Assembly (NCBI GenBank): GCA_963665715.2
Contig: CAXXPR010000002.1
Location: 5,704,001 to 5,768,000, forward strand
Direction: 5' to 3'
DNA from: JAAZBV01 sp963665715
Lineage (GTDB): Bacteria; Desulfobacterota; DSM-4660; Desulfatiglandales; HGW-15
Length of the DNA stretch: 64,000 nucleotides
The notes beneath the pieces were generated by a model. That model ran no database searches, was not told the DNA's origin, and saw only the letters and a list, made by a program, of their open reading frames with translations. Below, piece by piece: positions 8,599 to 16,489 of this stretch (its first letter is position 1; every line of letters begins with the position of its first letter). The position numbers and the translations under genes are program-made.

Positions 8599-9733
8599 TA
8601 TCAAAATCTCCGGCAAAATGACTGGCTTCTATTAACTTTTCACCTGCGGCTGTTCCGATTCGATCCAGCTGTTCAATATTCCTAACGTCACTCATATTCC
8701 TCAGGCTCCTGACCTGTTTTTCTGTGTAATTAAGCCCAAGCTCCGAAAGGGACTGCTTATTAAACAGAGGATTATAGCGGAGGTAGGTTATTACCGGTTC
8801 CCTGCAGAGGCAGTCTTTTTCAAGAGTGCCTATCTGGCTGTCCATCGTTTTTGCTGTGGGGCTTTTTGAAATCCACTGCAGTATAGTCTGGTTATTTTTT
8901 GAAGAATCCTGCATCATCTGGGTTATAAGGTGGGCAAGCCAGTGCAGGTTGGAAAACTTCTGAACCGACTCTTTATCAAGGAGACTTGGCAGTTCTCCTG
9001 TCCCGAGAGAGCAGATAAGAAGATTTTTTTCTCCGGTCGGCCAGTCAAGGGCATACCCTTTCATGGTGGCAACCATAAGCATCTGCAGTGCCGGATTTCC
9101 ATGCATGCTTATTCCGCCGTCCACAAAAATACCGTCTTCGCCCGGACCTACATTTTCGACCATGTGTGGTTTAAAAAAAGTGGGCGCCGCAGTGGAGGCA
9201 CGGACAAGTTCCCACAGCAGCAGATCCTTGTTCATCTCATAATAGGGGTGTTCGGGCACATTAAACAGCACCCATACAGATCCGGTATCAATACGCTTTG
9301 TTATAAATACAAGCCCGCATCTTAAATCACCGGATCCTAAAGTCCTGTTTCCCAGGTGTTTTTTAAGAAGGGCTTCAAAGGGCTTTTCGTCAAACTTGGC
9401 GCCGACTACCCGGCCCAGGGGGCCAAACCAGCTTTTCCTGGGCTGAAAGGCCTCTTCACCGAGGTCAAGGTACATTTTACGGATCTCTTCAACGGACCAT
9501 CCCATACAAAGAAGTGTTCCGATGATTGAACCGGTACTTGTTCCTCCAATAAGATCAAAATACTCGCTTAATACCAGATCAGGACGCCCCAGACGTTCTC
9601 TTAATATTTCTTCTACACGCGCAAGAAGCCCCAGGGTAACCAGACCCCGTATGCCTCCTCCATCAAGCGCAAGAATGCGTTTGGGCCCGGGTGAATGAAG
9701 TCTCTTTGACAGGTTTTTATTATTATCAGCCAT
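8582..9733 (-). CDS. Patatin-like phospholipase
   Basis: This is a lipid acyl hydrolase with a Ser-Asp dyad, expected to cleave membrane phospholipids. It has 383 residues. The oxyanion loop LDGGGIRG is at 24-31, the nucleophile elbow GTSTG has Ser66, and VDGGIS carries Asp205, so all catalytic elements are intact. There is no signal peptide, which places it in the cytoplasm where it could attack the inner membrane. This is the same layout as CapV-type lipases that execute abortive infection when switched on by a nucleotide second messenger. It overlaps the SLOG-like gene downstream and lies 11 bases after the secreted-protein gene. It could instead serve lipid turnover, but the TIR and SLOG neighbours favour a signalling-effector role. 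Confidence 0.9.
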   Translation of the reverse strand: MADNNKNLSKRLHSPGPKRILALDGGGIRGLVTLGLLARVEEILRERLGRPDLVLSEYFDLIGGTSTGSIIGTLLCMGWSVEEIRKMYLDLGEEAFQPRKSWFGPLGRVVGAKFDEKPFEALLKKHLGNRTLGSGDLRCGLVFITKRIDTGSVWVLFNVPEHPYYEMNKDLLLWELVRASTAAPTFFKPHMVENVGPGEDGIFVDGGISMHGNPALQMLMVATMKGYALDWPTGEKNLLICSLGTGELPSLLDKESVQKFSNLHWLAHLITQMMQDSSKNNQTILQWISKSPTAKTMDSQIGTLEKDCLCREPVITYLRYNPLFNKQSLSELGLNYTEKQVRSLRNMSDVRNIEQLDRIGTAAGEKLIEASHFAGDFDNVYEQ

Positions 9734-9744
9734 GATGCGCCTGC

Positions 9745-10365
9745 CTATTGAACGCGTTCGGCCTGGAACCTGGCCTGATACTGAACAGATGAAGATGTGG
9801 CAGTGTAGCTTGTCCCGCTGCCGCTGACAGCTCCTGACAGCTTATTACCGTTAAATTGGATTTTTATGGTGACGCCCCTGCTGAATCCGAACATTTCCGA
9901 ATCACCCCAGGCATCCTTCAGTATATCTCTCATAAGATCTGAAGCCTCGGCAGCGGAAACATTGGGCCCGGTAAATCCGTTGGCCTTTGCTGCGGCAGAC
10001 TTATGAGTATTTGTAAGTGTTCCCTCAAGCACATTTCCTCTCTGCGTCATTGTAAAATACTGAAGGGTAGCACGGCCGGAGCTGGTATTAAACATCATTG
10101 CGCTGATAATATAAAGATAGCCGATATCATCGTTATCACCGGAGCCTATAAACAGATGAAAGGGATTGTTTTCATGAGCCATGGACGGCTTTATCTCCAG
10201 AACCACCGGCAGACGAAATGACTTATTATGAACCTTACCCTCTATTACGCCCTTCCAGCGGCTGGGTACAGGAGTCTGCGCCAGTGTTACAGCGGCTGTA
10301 CATAAGGTAATGCATAAAACCAGGGATATGACCAGAAAAACTTTGAAGCTGTACAATGCTTTCAT
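9745..10365 (-). CDS. Secreted protein of unknown function in the TIR/patatin operon
   Basis: I do not recognise the family. The 206-residue product has a clear Sec signal (hydrophobic residues 8-28, cleavage likely after LAQ). The mature part is about 175 residues, rich in Thr, Ser, Gly and Asn, and predicted mostly beta: PVVLEIKP, then FHLFIGSG, then GYLYIISAMMF, then VTIKIQFNGNKLSG. It has no cysteine in the mature region. The last third has a GSGTSYTATSSS run like a beta-barrel or sandwich edge. It lies between the TIR-PDZ gene and the patatin gene, so it is a natural candidate for a periplasmic partner or ligand of the PDZ domain; that is inference. Confidence 0.7.
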   Translation of the reverse strand: MKALYSFKVFLVISLVLCITLCTAAVTLAQTPVPSRWKGVIEGKVHNKSFRLPVVLEIKPSMAHENNPFHLFIGSGDNDDIGYLYIISAMMFNTSSGRATLQYFTMTQRGNVLEGTLTNTHKSAAAKANGFTGPNVSAAEASDLMRDILKDAWGDSEMFGFSRGVTIKIQFNGNKLSGAVSGSGTSYTATSSSVQYQARFQAERVQ

Positions 10366-10412
10366 AGATTCCTCCCTTTTACTTCGGATTACAGATACGC
10401 AATTGATACCAT

Positions 10413-11498
10413 TTAAAAATCCATAATACCTGCAGCCAGCACATCATTTTCTATTATTACCTCTTTTTCAGGAAAATGCCCGGTACTGTCCAGATGAAGA
10501 TAAACAACCCGCACCGGTGATCCCGGTTCCAGGGCAGCCCGTGCAGCAAACAGGTCATCAGGGCTTTCAACCTTCATCCCGCCGTAGGAGACAATAATAT
10601 CTCCAATGCCAAGGCCTGCCCTGCTGGCTATTCCGTCCGGCATTATTTCATAAATATAGACACCCCCGCTGTATCCTGTTTTATCTTTCTGGAGGGTAAA
10701 GGCCTGCACCGCGGTAATGTAGTCATGGGTAGAAGGATAGATATCACCAAACTGGTCTTCATATCTTGAATAGGCTGCAAGAGCTTCCGTTATCTTTCCT
10801 CTGTAACGAAGTTTTCTGGCTTCGCTCAGCATCTCTTTCCATAATGGAGCATTATTATTTGAACCCTGCGGATCACTGCCCGTCTCCCCGGTATTAACGT
10901 AAATATTCTGCTGTGACAGTTCATCAGAAGTTCTTTCCGGATAACGAAAATAATAAAGCGCAGCAAAGGCCGCCAGGGCGAGGATTACTATAATCATAAA
11001 GATTTTAAATGAGCTGCTGCCGGAATTGATACTCTTTAAGCCCCCTTTTTTTCCGGGCATACCGGATTCAAACTCCTTAAGCTTTGCTCCGGTCTCATCA
11101 TTTAAAAGAGAACTGATTGTCCTTTGAAGGTAGGCAATATGTTTTTCAAGAGGAGCAGTGATTGCATCCAGCCAGTGAGAGGTACTGATAAAATACTCAA
11201 GTGATTTTGCAGGAGCAACATCTTCTATCCTGAAGGGGATTATTATCTTACCTTTATGGACGGCGCGCTCCAGCTCCCTCTTTATCTGGTTGGATTCATT
11301 TGCATGAGCTGAAAAAATAAGGATCATTACCCTGCATCCTTCAATTGCCTCTACAATGGCTTCTCCCCAGTCCCGGCCGGGCAGTATATCCCGCGGAGCA
11401 ATCCAGCAGCGGATTCCTTCGGCTTCAAGTTTTGCACACACTGCATCTGCAGTAGTCTTGTCTTTTGCTGAATGGGAAACAAAAACATCGTATTCCAT
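10413..11498 (-). CDS. Membrane-anchored TIR domain protein with periplasmic PDZ domain
   Basis: The 361-residue product has three parts. Residues 1-135 are a TIR domain: YDVFVSHS at the start, WIAPRDILPG as the BB loop, VMILIFSAHANES, and a Glu at about 75 in IKRELERA at the place of the TIR NADase catalytic glutamate. Residues 164-184 are one transmembrane helix. Residues about 260-355 are a PDZ domain with GVYIYEIMPDGIASRAGLGIGD, reached through a linker containing a short helical TPR-like pair (about 215-250). The topology therefore puts TIR in the cytoplasm and PDZ outside. Bacterial TIRs cut NAD or make cyclic ADP-ribose signals. It is the first gene of the run leading to the patatin and SLOG genes. 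The start ATG is preceded by an AAAGAGAG box. Confidence 0.9.
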   Translation of the reverse strand: MEYDVFVSHSAKDKTTADAVCAKLEAEGIRCWIAPRDILPGRDWGEAIVEAIEGCRVMILIFSAHANESNQIKRELERAVHKGKIIIPFRIEDVAPAKSLEYFISTSHWLDAITAPLEKHIAYLQRTISSLLNDETGAKLKEFESGMPGKKGGLKSINSGSSSFKIFMIIVILALAAFAALYYFRYPERTSDELSQQNIYVNTGETGSDPQGSNNNAPLWKEMLSEARKLRYRGKITEALAAYSRYEDQFGDIYPSTHDYITAVQAFTLQKDKTGYSGGVYIYEIMPDGIASRAGLGIGDIIVSYGGMKVESPDDLFAARAALEPGSPVRVVYLHLDSTGHFPEKEVIIENDVLAAGIMDF

Positions 11499-11665
11499 AG
11501 ACGCTCTCTTTAGCCCTGATCTGGTCAGGATAAAATAGATTTAGGTCTAAACAGGAGGATGCCCCAAATGTCATTAACCTCTGATTTAGTTTGGCATCCC
11601 CGCATTCAATTTACTGATTTAAAACGGTAAGATTTTCTGCTTTTTGCCTGAAAATACAGCGCGTC

Positions 11666-11700
11666 AGCCTTTTGTGTCAAGGTATTATTAACAAAAGGCT
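11666..11700. repeat. 10-bp perfect inverted repeat in the gap before the TIR operon
   Basis: AGCCTTTTGT at 11666-11675 and ACAAAAGGCT at 11691-11700 are exact complements separated by 15 bases, with a T-rich run on the plus-strand side. The flanking genes are both on the minus strand, so it is not a simple terminator for either. An operator or attenuator for the TIR operon is possible. A shorter palindrome, CCTGATCTGGTCAGG near 11514-11528, lies immediately before the TIR ribosome binding site. The rest of the gap at 11499-11793 shows nothing I recognise. Confidence 0.4.
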
Positions 11701-11793
11701 TTTCAGGCTTTTTTTCAGATAATGGAGAAATTTGGAGGTTATTCCCGGACAGGCAGCCGGAAGGGATTACTGAAAGGTAAAATAAAAACTTTC

Positions 11794-12528
11794 TTACCCG
11801 GCAAGTCTTTTTAAAATCATGTTCCTGATCAATTCACCTGCTTTACGGCCCTTTTCTGTATCATCTGATTTTTCGGATAATAAATCCATAAGCTCCAGAA
11901 GGTAGTCGTCCATCTGATTCATTATGTTTTCGGCAGATTGTCCGTTCTTTTTTCCGGACTCCAGTATTTTTAGAAGTGCATCATCCAGTAAACCGGCGTT
12001 GCGTGCATTCTGAGAACTGCCACCGGCCGATACCATAGAGGCTTGACCCTGTTCATAGGAGACAGCTTCGCTAATCTCAATACTGGCGCTAAGGCTTGAA
12101 ATAGAATCAAGACCGCTGAAACTTTGAGCAATGGACGTTAAATCATCAAGGCTGCCGGAAAAGGCTTTTTCCATTATAGAATCTATGGTTTCAAGGGCAG
12201 ACATAATATCGTCATATTCCTGTTTGTCCAGATCGCCTGCTATGGAAAGAGAAAAATTACTCTTGAGACGGCTCTGATATTCATACCCTTCAACAGCCAT
12301 GCTGTTCGATCCCGAACGCAAAAGACCGCTGTAAGAAGAATAACCCGCCTCCATACTGCTGTCCGAAGAAATTGTAACCCTGTCTCCGTCATCAGTAATA
12401 ATGGTTATATCAGCACTTTCATTTTTGGAATAACCGGCATTCGACCAGTTAAACCGGCCAGCCGAATAGGCTCCGGGATCAGGCCTGTTCATGAAACTGT
12501 TTAATAGTCCATGGCTGGTATTCATCAT
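11794..12528 (-). CDS. Hypothetical Ser/Asp-rich protein
   Basis: I do not recognise the family. The 244-residue acidic protein lacks cysteines, a signal peptide and membrane helices. The N-terminal part (about 35-100) looks like short beta strands (ADITIITDDGDRVTIS and then NFSLSIAGDLD). The remainder is helical, with a serine-rich amphipathic middle and a charged C-terminal helix pair (about 185-240). The arrangement resembles flagellar-hook or surface-associated unknown proteins in general style, but there is no firm match. It is transcribed alone between the amidohydrolase and the TIR operon. Confidence 0.6.
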   Translation of the reverse strand: MMNTSHGLLNSFMNRPDPGAYSAGRFNWSNAGYSKNESADITIITDDGDRVTISSDSSMEAGYSSYSGLLRSGSNSMAVEGYEYQSRLKSNFSLSIAGDLDKQEYDDIMSALETIDSIMEKAFSGSLDDLTSIAQSFSGLDSISSLSASIEISEAVSYEQGQASMVSAGGSSQNARNAGLLDDALLKILESGKKNGQSAENIMNQMDDYLLELMDLLSEKSDDTEKGRKAGELIRNMILKRLAG

Positions 12529-12725
12529 GGCTTCACCCTTTTTTACATAAATTGGTATATTAATTTAATCGGCAGTTTTTTAATTTTCTTTAAAAATAAA
12601 GGATCTCTTAATTAGTTGACCTGATATACTAAAATTACGGCACTGATCTTTTCTCAAAGACGCATCTGATCCGCATTGTACAATTGTTTTGATTTTGGGG
12701 GAATATAAACTAAAGCTTAGGAATA

Positions 12726-13574
12726 TCAGGACAATTTTAAGCCAAAGAGACTTACAGCATTATCACCCTTGATTCTGCTGATATTACCGGAAGAAATCCC
12801 GGCCTTTTCAATCTCTTTAAAATATCGGGAAGGTTTTAACAGAGGGTAATCCGTTCCAAAGAGGATTTTATCATAGCCCATAATATCACCTGCGGTTTTA
12901 TAAATATCAGCATTATAAAGATAAGGGGACGCCGCAGTATCAAACCATACATTTTTAAGATAATCCTTAACTTCCTTTTTAAGAAGAGAGTAGAAGAAAA
13001 TTCCACCGCCCCAGTGGGCAAGTATAATTTTATTTTTTTGGTAGGCCTTTATAAAATTTTCAATCTGCTTCAGGGTTATTTCCTGTTTCCCGGGGTATTT
13101 GTGCCCGATGGGCTCATTTACATGAATAAGAAGCGGAGCATCATATTCAAGACACACAGACATTACACCGCTTAATTTCAGGATAATCTCATCTGTAAGA
13201 GGAGAATCATATACAGCAAGTTCGCCGACACCTGAAAGCCCTGCAGCAAAGCATCTTTCTGCTTCTTTTGCAGCTTCCGGTGAAACAGCATCAAAACAGC
13301 TTAACCCGGTTAATCTTTCCGGATAATCATTAACCGCTTGGGCAATATAATCATTATGGCGTCTAAAATAATCTGCTGTTTTCCATGGAAATCCGAACAC
13401 TACGGATTTATCCACTCCTTCGGAATCCATGACATCAATAAGGTCACGGACTCCGGCCATCTTTGATGACTCAGAACCGTAAAGCATTTCAAATGCAGGT
13501 TCTTTTATGAAGAAGTCGGATCTTTTATCTCTGAAAAAAGACGGAAAAATATGTGTATGTGCGTCTACAATCAT
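12726..13574 (-). CDS. Metal-dependent amidohydrolase (amidohydro_2 type)
   Basis: This is a TIM-barrel hydrolase or decarboxylase of the amidohydrolase superfamily, 282 residues and cytoplasmic. The metal-binding HTH of VDAHTHIF is at residues 3-10. A further histidine is in LLIHVNEP, then ILAHWGGG, and LFGTDYPLL gives the barrel-end aspartate. The set fits the ACMSD/TIM-barrel amidohydro_2 family rather than TatD DNases. The substrate is unknown. It shares a four-base ATGA overlap with the TlpA-like gene upstream, so the two are co-translated. Confidence 0.85.
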   Translation of the reverse strand: MIVDAHTHIFPSFFRDKRSDFFIKEPAFEMLYGSESSKMAGVRDLIDVMDSEGVDKSVVFGFPWKTADYFRRHNDYIAQAVNDYPERLTGLSCFDAVSPEAAKEAERCFAAGLSGVGELAVYDSPLTDEIILKLSGVMSVCLEYDAPLLIHVNEPIGHKYPGKQEITLKQIENFIKAYQKNKIILAHWGGGIFFYSLLKKEVKDYLKNVWFDTAASPYLYNADIYKTAGDIMGYDKILFGTDYPLLKPSRYFKEIEKAGISSGNISRIKGDNAVSLFGLKLS

Positions 13575-14092
13575 ATCAGCGGTTCTATAATTTCTTCCAG
13601 TACACCCGGAGTAAAACCGTTTATAACTTTAACAATCTTTCCATCCCGGTTTATCACCTGCATTACAGGTATGCCGAATTCGGAATCTCCAAAATAGGCT
13701 GAGCTTGCAACTCCGTCATCTCTCATTACCGGGTAGTTAATTCCAAACTTGCGTATAAATTTTTTAAGCTGCTCATCATCAGTTCTTGCGGCAGTATCCA
13801 CAGAAACGCCCAGCACTGTAAGGCCTTTATCCCCGTACTTTTTCTGAATTCTAACCAGCTCGGGAACAGACTGCTTACATGGCCCGCACCAGGTAGCCCA
13901 GAAATCAAGGAGCACCACTTTGCCTTTTAAACCTGAGAGGGTAATTTCTTTACCGTCTATTGTGTCCAGGGTAAAATCAGGTGCGTCTACTGGAGTAAAT
14001 GTTTCAGTTTCGCTGTCAGAAGAACATCCGCAAAGGCTGAGCAGCATGATTGCCAGAACTGCAATTTTTTTAATTAAAAGACTGTGTTTCAT
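13571..14092 (-). CDS. TlpA/ResA-like thioredoxin-fold lipoprotein
   Basis: This is a periplasm-facing thiol-disulfide oxidoreductase. From ATG 14092 the protein is 173 residues with a lipoprotein signal ending in LSLCGC. A thioredoxin fold follows, with FWATWCGPCKQS carrying the CGPC active site and a cis-proline segment FGIPVMQVI. The frame extends ten codons upstream, but GGAG six bases before ATG 14092 and the signal peptide position support the shorter form. Such proteins reduce cysteines during cytochrome c maturation or supply reductant to periplasmic enzymes; the specific partner is not evident. It overlaps the amidohydrolase start. Confidence 0.9.
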   Translation of the reverse strand: MKHSLLIKKIAVLAIMLLSLCGCSSDSETETFTPVDAPDFTLDTIDGKEITLSGLKGKVVLLDFWATWCGPCKQSVPELVRIQKKYGDKGLTVLGVSVDTAARTDDEQLKKFIRKFGINYPVMRDDGVASSAYFGDSEFGIPVMQVINRDGKIVKVINGFTPGVLEEIIEPLI

Positions 14093-14227
14093 TCTATACT
14101 CCGGAAGATTATTATGTAACAATGTCTTATGATTATAATGTTAATTAATAATTTTACCAGTAAATAAAAGACATAATTCAATTTTTACACACATGCATGC
14201 GCACTTGAGATACAGGAGGCAAGGCCG

Positions 14228-15526
14228 ATGAAAACAATATGCGTAACTGTGTTTCTGTTATCCATGGTTTGTTCTGTAATTTCCGCTTCGGAATCAAAAG
14301 AATCAGCATCAGCAAAGAGTATTACTGCAGTCACAGAAGTGTTTGGAGACGGACAGAAAGTAAGTGCTGTTGCGGTTGAATACACTGGTCAGATAGATAC
14401 CGGAAAATTATCCGTCTCGGATTATTCGGTTGAAGGAAAAACCGTTAAAGCTGTATACGCCAATACTTCAGCTTCAATCAAAGATAAAGGTACCTGCGGA
14501 AGATATGTAATTATTGAACTTGATACATCTGTGGCGCCTTTTTCAGGTATGCAGGCAGGCCCTCAGCCCCCATCTGCTTCAGGGTCAAAAAAGCCGCCAT
14601 CAGGATTTTCAGGACCAAAACTGGGAGAAAAGAGCAATAAACCGGCATCAGGAGTTACACTTTCAGCATCTGTAACTCAGACGGCAGACATATCGGGTAC
14701 CAAGGGAGAGACATACCCCGCCTGGCTGTCTCCAAAGACCAGTACAAATACTGTAAATCTTGTCGTTCAGGATTTCAGGCAGCTTGTTTTTACTGATCCA
14801 GGCCTTCCGGATGAACCTCTTATGTATAATTTATTTATCCCGGAAAACTATGACCCGGACAAAAAATATCCGCTGGTTCTTTTTATTCATGATGCCGGAG
14901 CTGTCAGCAATAATCCAACTGAGACACTTACCCAGGGAAACGGTGCGACTGTGTGGGCATCATCGCAGGCTCAGGCAGAACATGAATGTTTTGTGCTTGC
15001 CCCTCAATATAACAGTGTTATCGTGGATGATACATCCAGAACAGCGCCTCAAATGGATATTACTATCAGCCTGATCAAAGAGCTGATGAAAAAATACAGC
15101 ATAGATGCGGACAGACTGTATAACACCGGTCAGTCAATGGGCGGTATGATATCAATTGCAATGGACATTAAATACCCGGATTTTTTTGCGGCATCCCTTC
15201 TTGTAGCATGTCAGTGGGATCCTTCACTTGTCGCCCCGATGGCAAAAAAACCTCTGTGGATCGTTGTCTCACAGGGGGATTTCAAGGCAAACCCCGGGCA
15301 GGATGCAATCACAAATGAGTTGATAAAACACGGATCGACCGTCAGCAAAGCTATCTGGAATGCAGAAGCATCCAAAACAGAACTCGCAGAGAAAGCCGCT
15401 GATATGATTTCAAAAAAAAGAGATATAAATTACACTGTCTTTAAAAACGGGAGCCACAGATACACATGGCAGTATGCCTATTCCATAGAAGGAATCCGAA
15501 ACTGGCTGTTTGAACAGAAAAAATAA
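14228..15526 (+). CDS. Secreted alpha/beta-hydrolase esterase (PHB-depolymerase-like)
   Basis: The 432-residue protein has a Sec signal (residues 1-21). An N-terminal Ig-like esterase domain (about 30-105) comes first, then a Pro/Ser/Gly/Lys linker (110-145). The catalytic alpha/beta-hydrolase domain has GQSMGG with nucleophile Ser303, a LVLFIHDAG oxyanion strand and a likely catalytic His in GSHRYTW near 411. Similar enzymes hydrolyse polyesters or feruloyl-type esters outside the cytoplasm; the substrate here is unknown. A GGAGGC box precedes the ATG. It ends before the 20-bp hairpin at 15604-15646. Confidence 0.88.
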   Translation: MKTICVTVFLLSMVCSVISASESKESASAKSITAVTEVFGDGQKVSAVAVEYTGQIDTGKLSVSDYSVEGKTVKAVYANTSASIKDKGTCGRYVIIELDTSVAPFSGMQAGPQPPSASGSKKPPSGFSGPKLGEKSNKPASGVTLSASVTQTADISGTKGETYPAWLSPKTSTNTVNLVVQDFRQLVFTDPGLPDEPLMYNLFIPENYDPDKKYPLVLFIHDAGAVSNNPTETLTQGNGATVWASSQAQAEHECFVLAPQYNSVIVDDTSRTAPQMDITISLIKELMKKYSIDADRLYNTGQSMGGMISIAMDIKYPDFFAASLLVACQWDPSLVAPMAKKPLWIVVSQGDFKANPGQDAITNELIKHGSTVSKAIWNAEASKTELAEKAADMISKKRDINYTVFKNGSHRYTWQYAYSIEGIRNWLFEQKK

Positions 15527-15603
15527 TTTACACAGAATATTTATAAATCCTGCCGGCAGCTGGCTGGGCACTGTGCTTTCCATTATATAATCCTGTATGA
15601 ATG

Positions 15604-15646
15604 CCTGCAGCAGTACTGTTTCCGCCGGAAACAGTACTGCTGCAGG
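15604..15646 (+). terminator. 20-bp perfect hairpin after the esterase gene
   Basis: The arm at 15604-15623 is an exact complement of 15627-15646, leaving a three-base loop. A short GATTTTC tail follows. It is an exceptionally strong stem, with only a weak T tract, 78 bases after the esterase stop. It probably blocks read-through towards the Spy-like gene. Nothing else is recognisable in 15527-15825. Confidence 0.75.
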
Positions 15647-15825
15647 GATTTTCAGTAACTCTCAGCCTGCCCTTACCTGAATAATCAAACAGCCTTCCAA
15701 CTTTACATTAGCATTACAATTCAGCGGGTATTTTTAATAATCGCTTTACATTGCAGAGATAGAATCCTTCCTAAAGACTGAATGAATCACAACTTTTAAT
15801 TATTAATCTGTAAATGGAGGCAACA

Positions 15826-16275
15826 ATGAAAAAACAACTTAAAACAGCAGGTATCGTTCTTATGGCATGTCTATTTATTCTTCCGGCAGCGGCTTTTGCC
15901 AGAGGAGGAAAAGACGGATTTCGACCTGAAAGAGGCATGAAAATGACGATGCAGCAGCCGCAGGCACCGGAAAACAACCTTACTCCGGAACAAATCAGCC
16001 GGATTGAAGCTCTTCATAAAAAATTCCGCGATGAAAATGCAGATACTCTTAAGCAGCTTATGACAAAAAAATTTGATATGAACCTTGCTCTTGACACTGA
16101 AACTCCGGATATTGCAAAGGCCAAAACAATTCAGAAAGATATCAGCTCTCTTGAGGCAAAACTGGCACAGAAACACCTCGATCTTTATGCCGAACTGCTC
16201 AAGATAGATCCAAAGGCCAAATTTCACGGCAGAATGGACAAAGGTCCCAGGATGATGGGAATGAAAGGTATGTAA
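15826..16275 (+). CDS. Spy/CpxP/ZraP-like periplasmic protein
   Basis: This is a small periplasmic chaperone- or metal-responsive-type protein. From ATG 15826 (GGAGGC at good spacing) it is 149 residues with a Sec signal ending at AFA-RGG. The mature protein is helical and Met/Lys/Gln rich. LTPEQISRIEALHKKFRDE matches the LTxxQ pattern of the Spy/ZraP family. Two long helices follow, and the tail is methionine rich (MMGMKGM), suggesting metal or hydrophobic-surface binding. It precedes the FMN-binding/polyferredoxin pair on the same strand, separated by a hairpin. Confidence 0.8.
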   Translation: MKKQLKTAGIVLMACLFILPAAAFARGGKDGFRPERGMKMTMQQPQAPENNLTPEQISRIEALHKKFRDENADTLKQLMTKKFDMNLALDTETPDIAKAKTIQKDISSLEAKLAQKHLDLYAELLKIDPKAKFHGRMDKGPRMMGMKGM

Positions 16276-16326
16276 GGCAGTGCCGTCCTTTCAGACTGAC
16301 TGAAAGCAATTAACCGCAGGCATCGA

Positions 16327-16362
16327 ATCAACCTGACCTGTCATCAGAACGGGCAGGTTGAT
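16327..16362 (+). terminator. Hairpin after the Spy-like gene
   Basis: ATCAACCTG at 16327-16335 pairs with CAGGTTGAT at 16354-16362. The inner bases partly extend the stem, and a T-containing tail follows. It is a probable terminator, or a processing stem between the Spy-like and FMN-binding genes. Confidence 0.5.
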
Positions 16363-16489
16363 CAGTCTGTTTATAAAAAAGCCCAACGGGAATCATTGTA
16401 AACATCAAATTAATTTCCTGTTTGCTCTTCAAAATATACTGGGATTCCATTAATCCGAAATTACAAAACTGCAGTTTAAGAGGTGTGCA

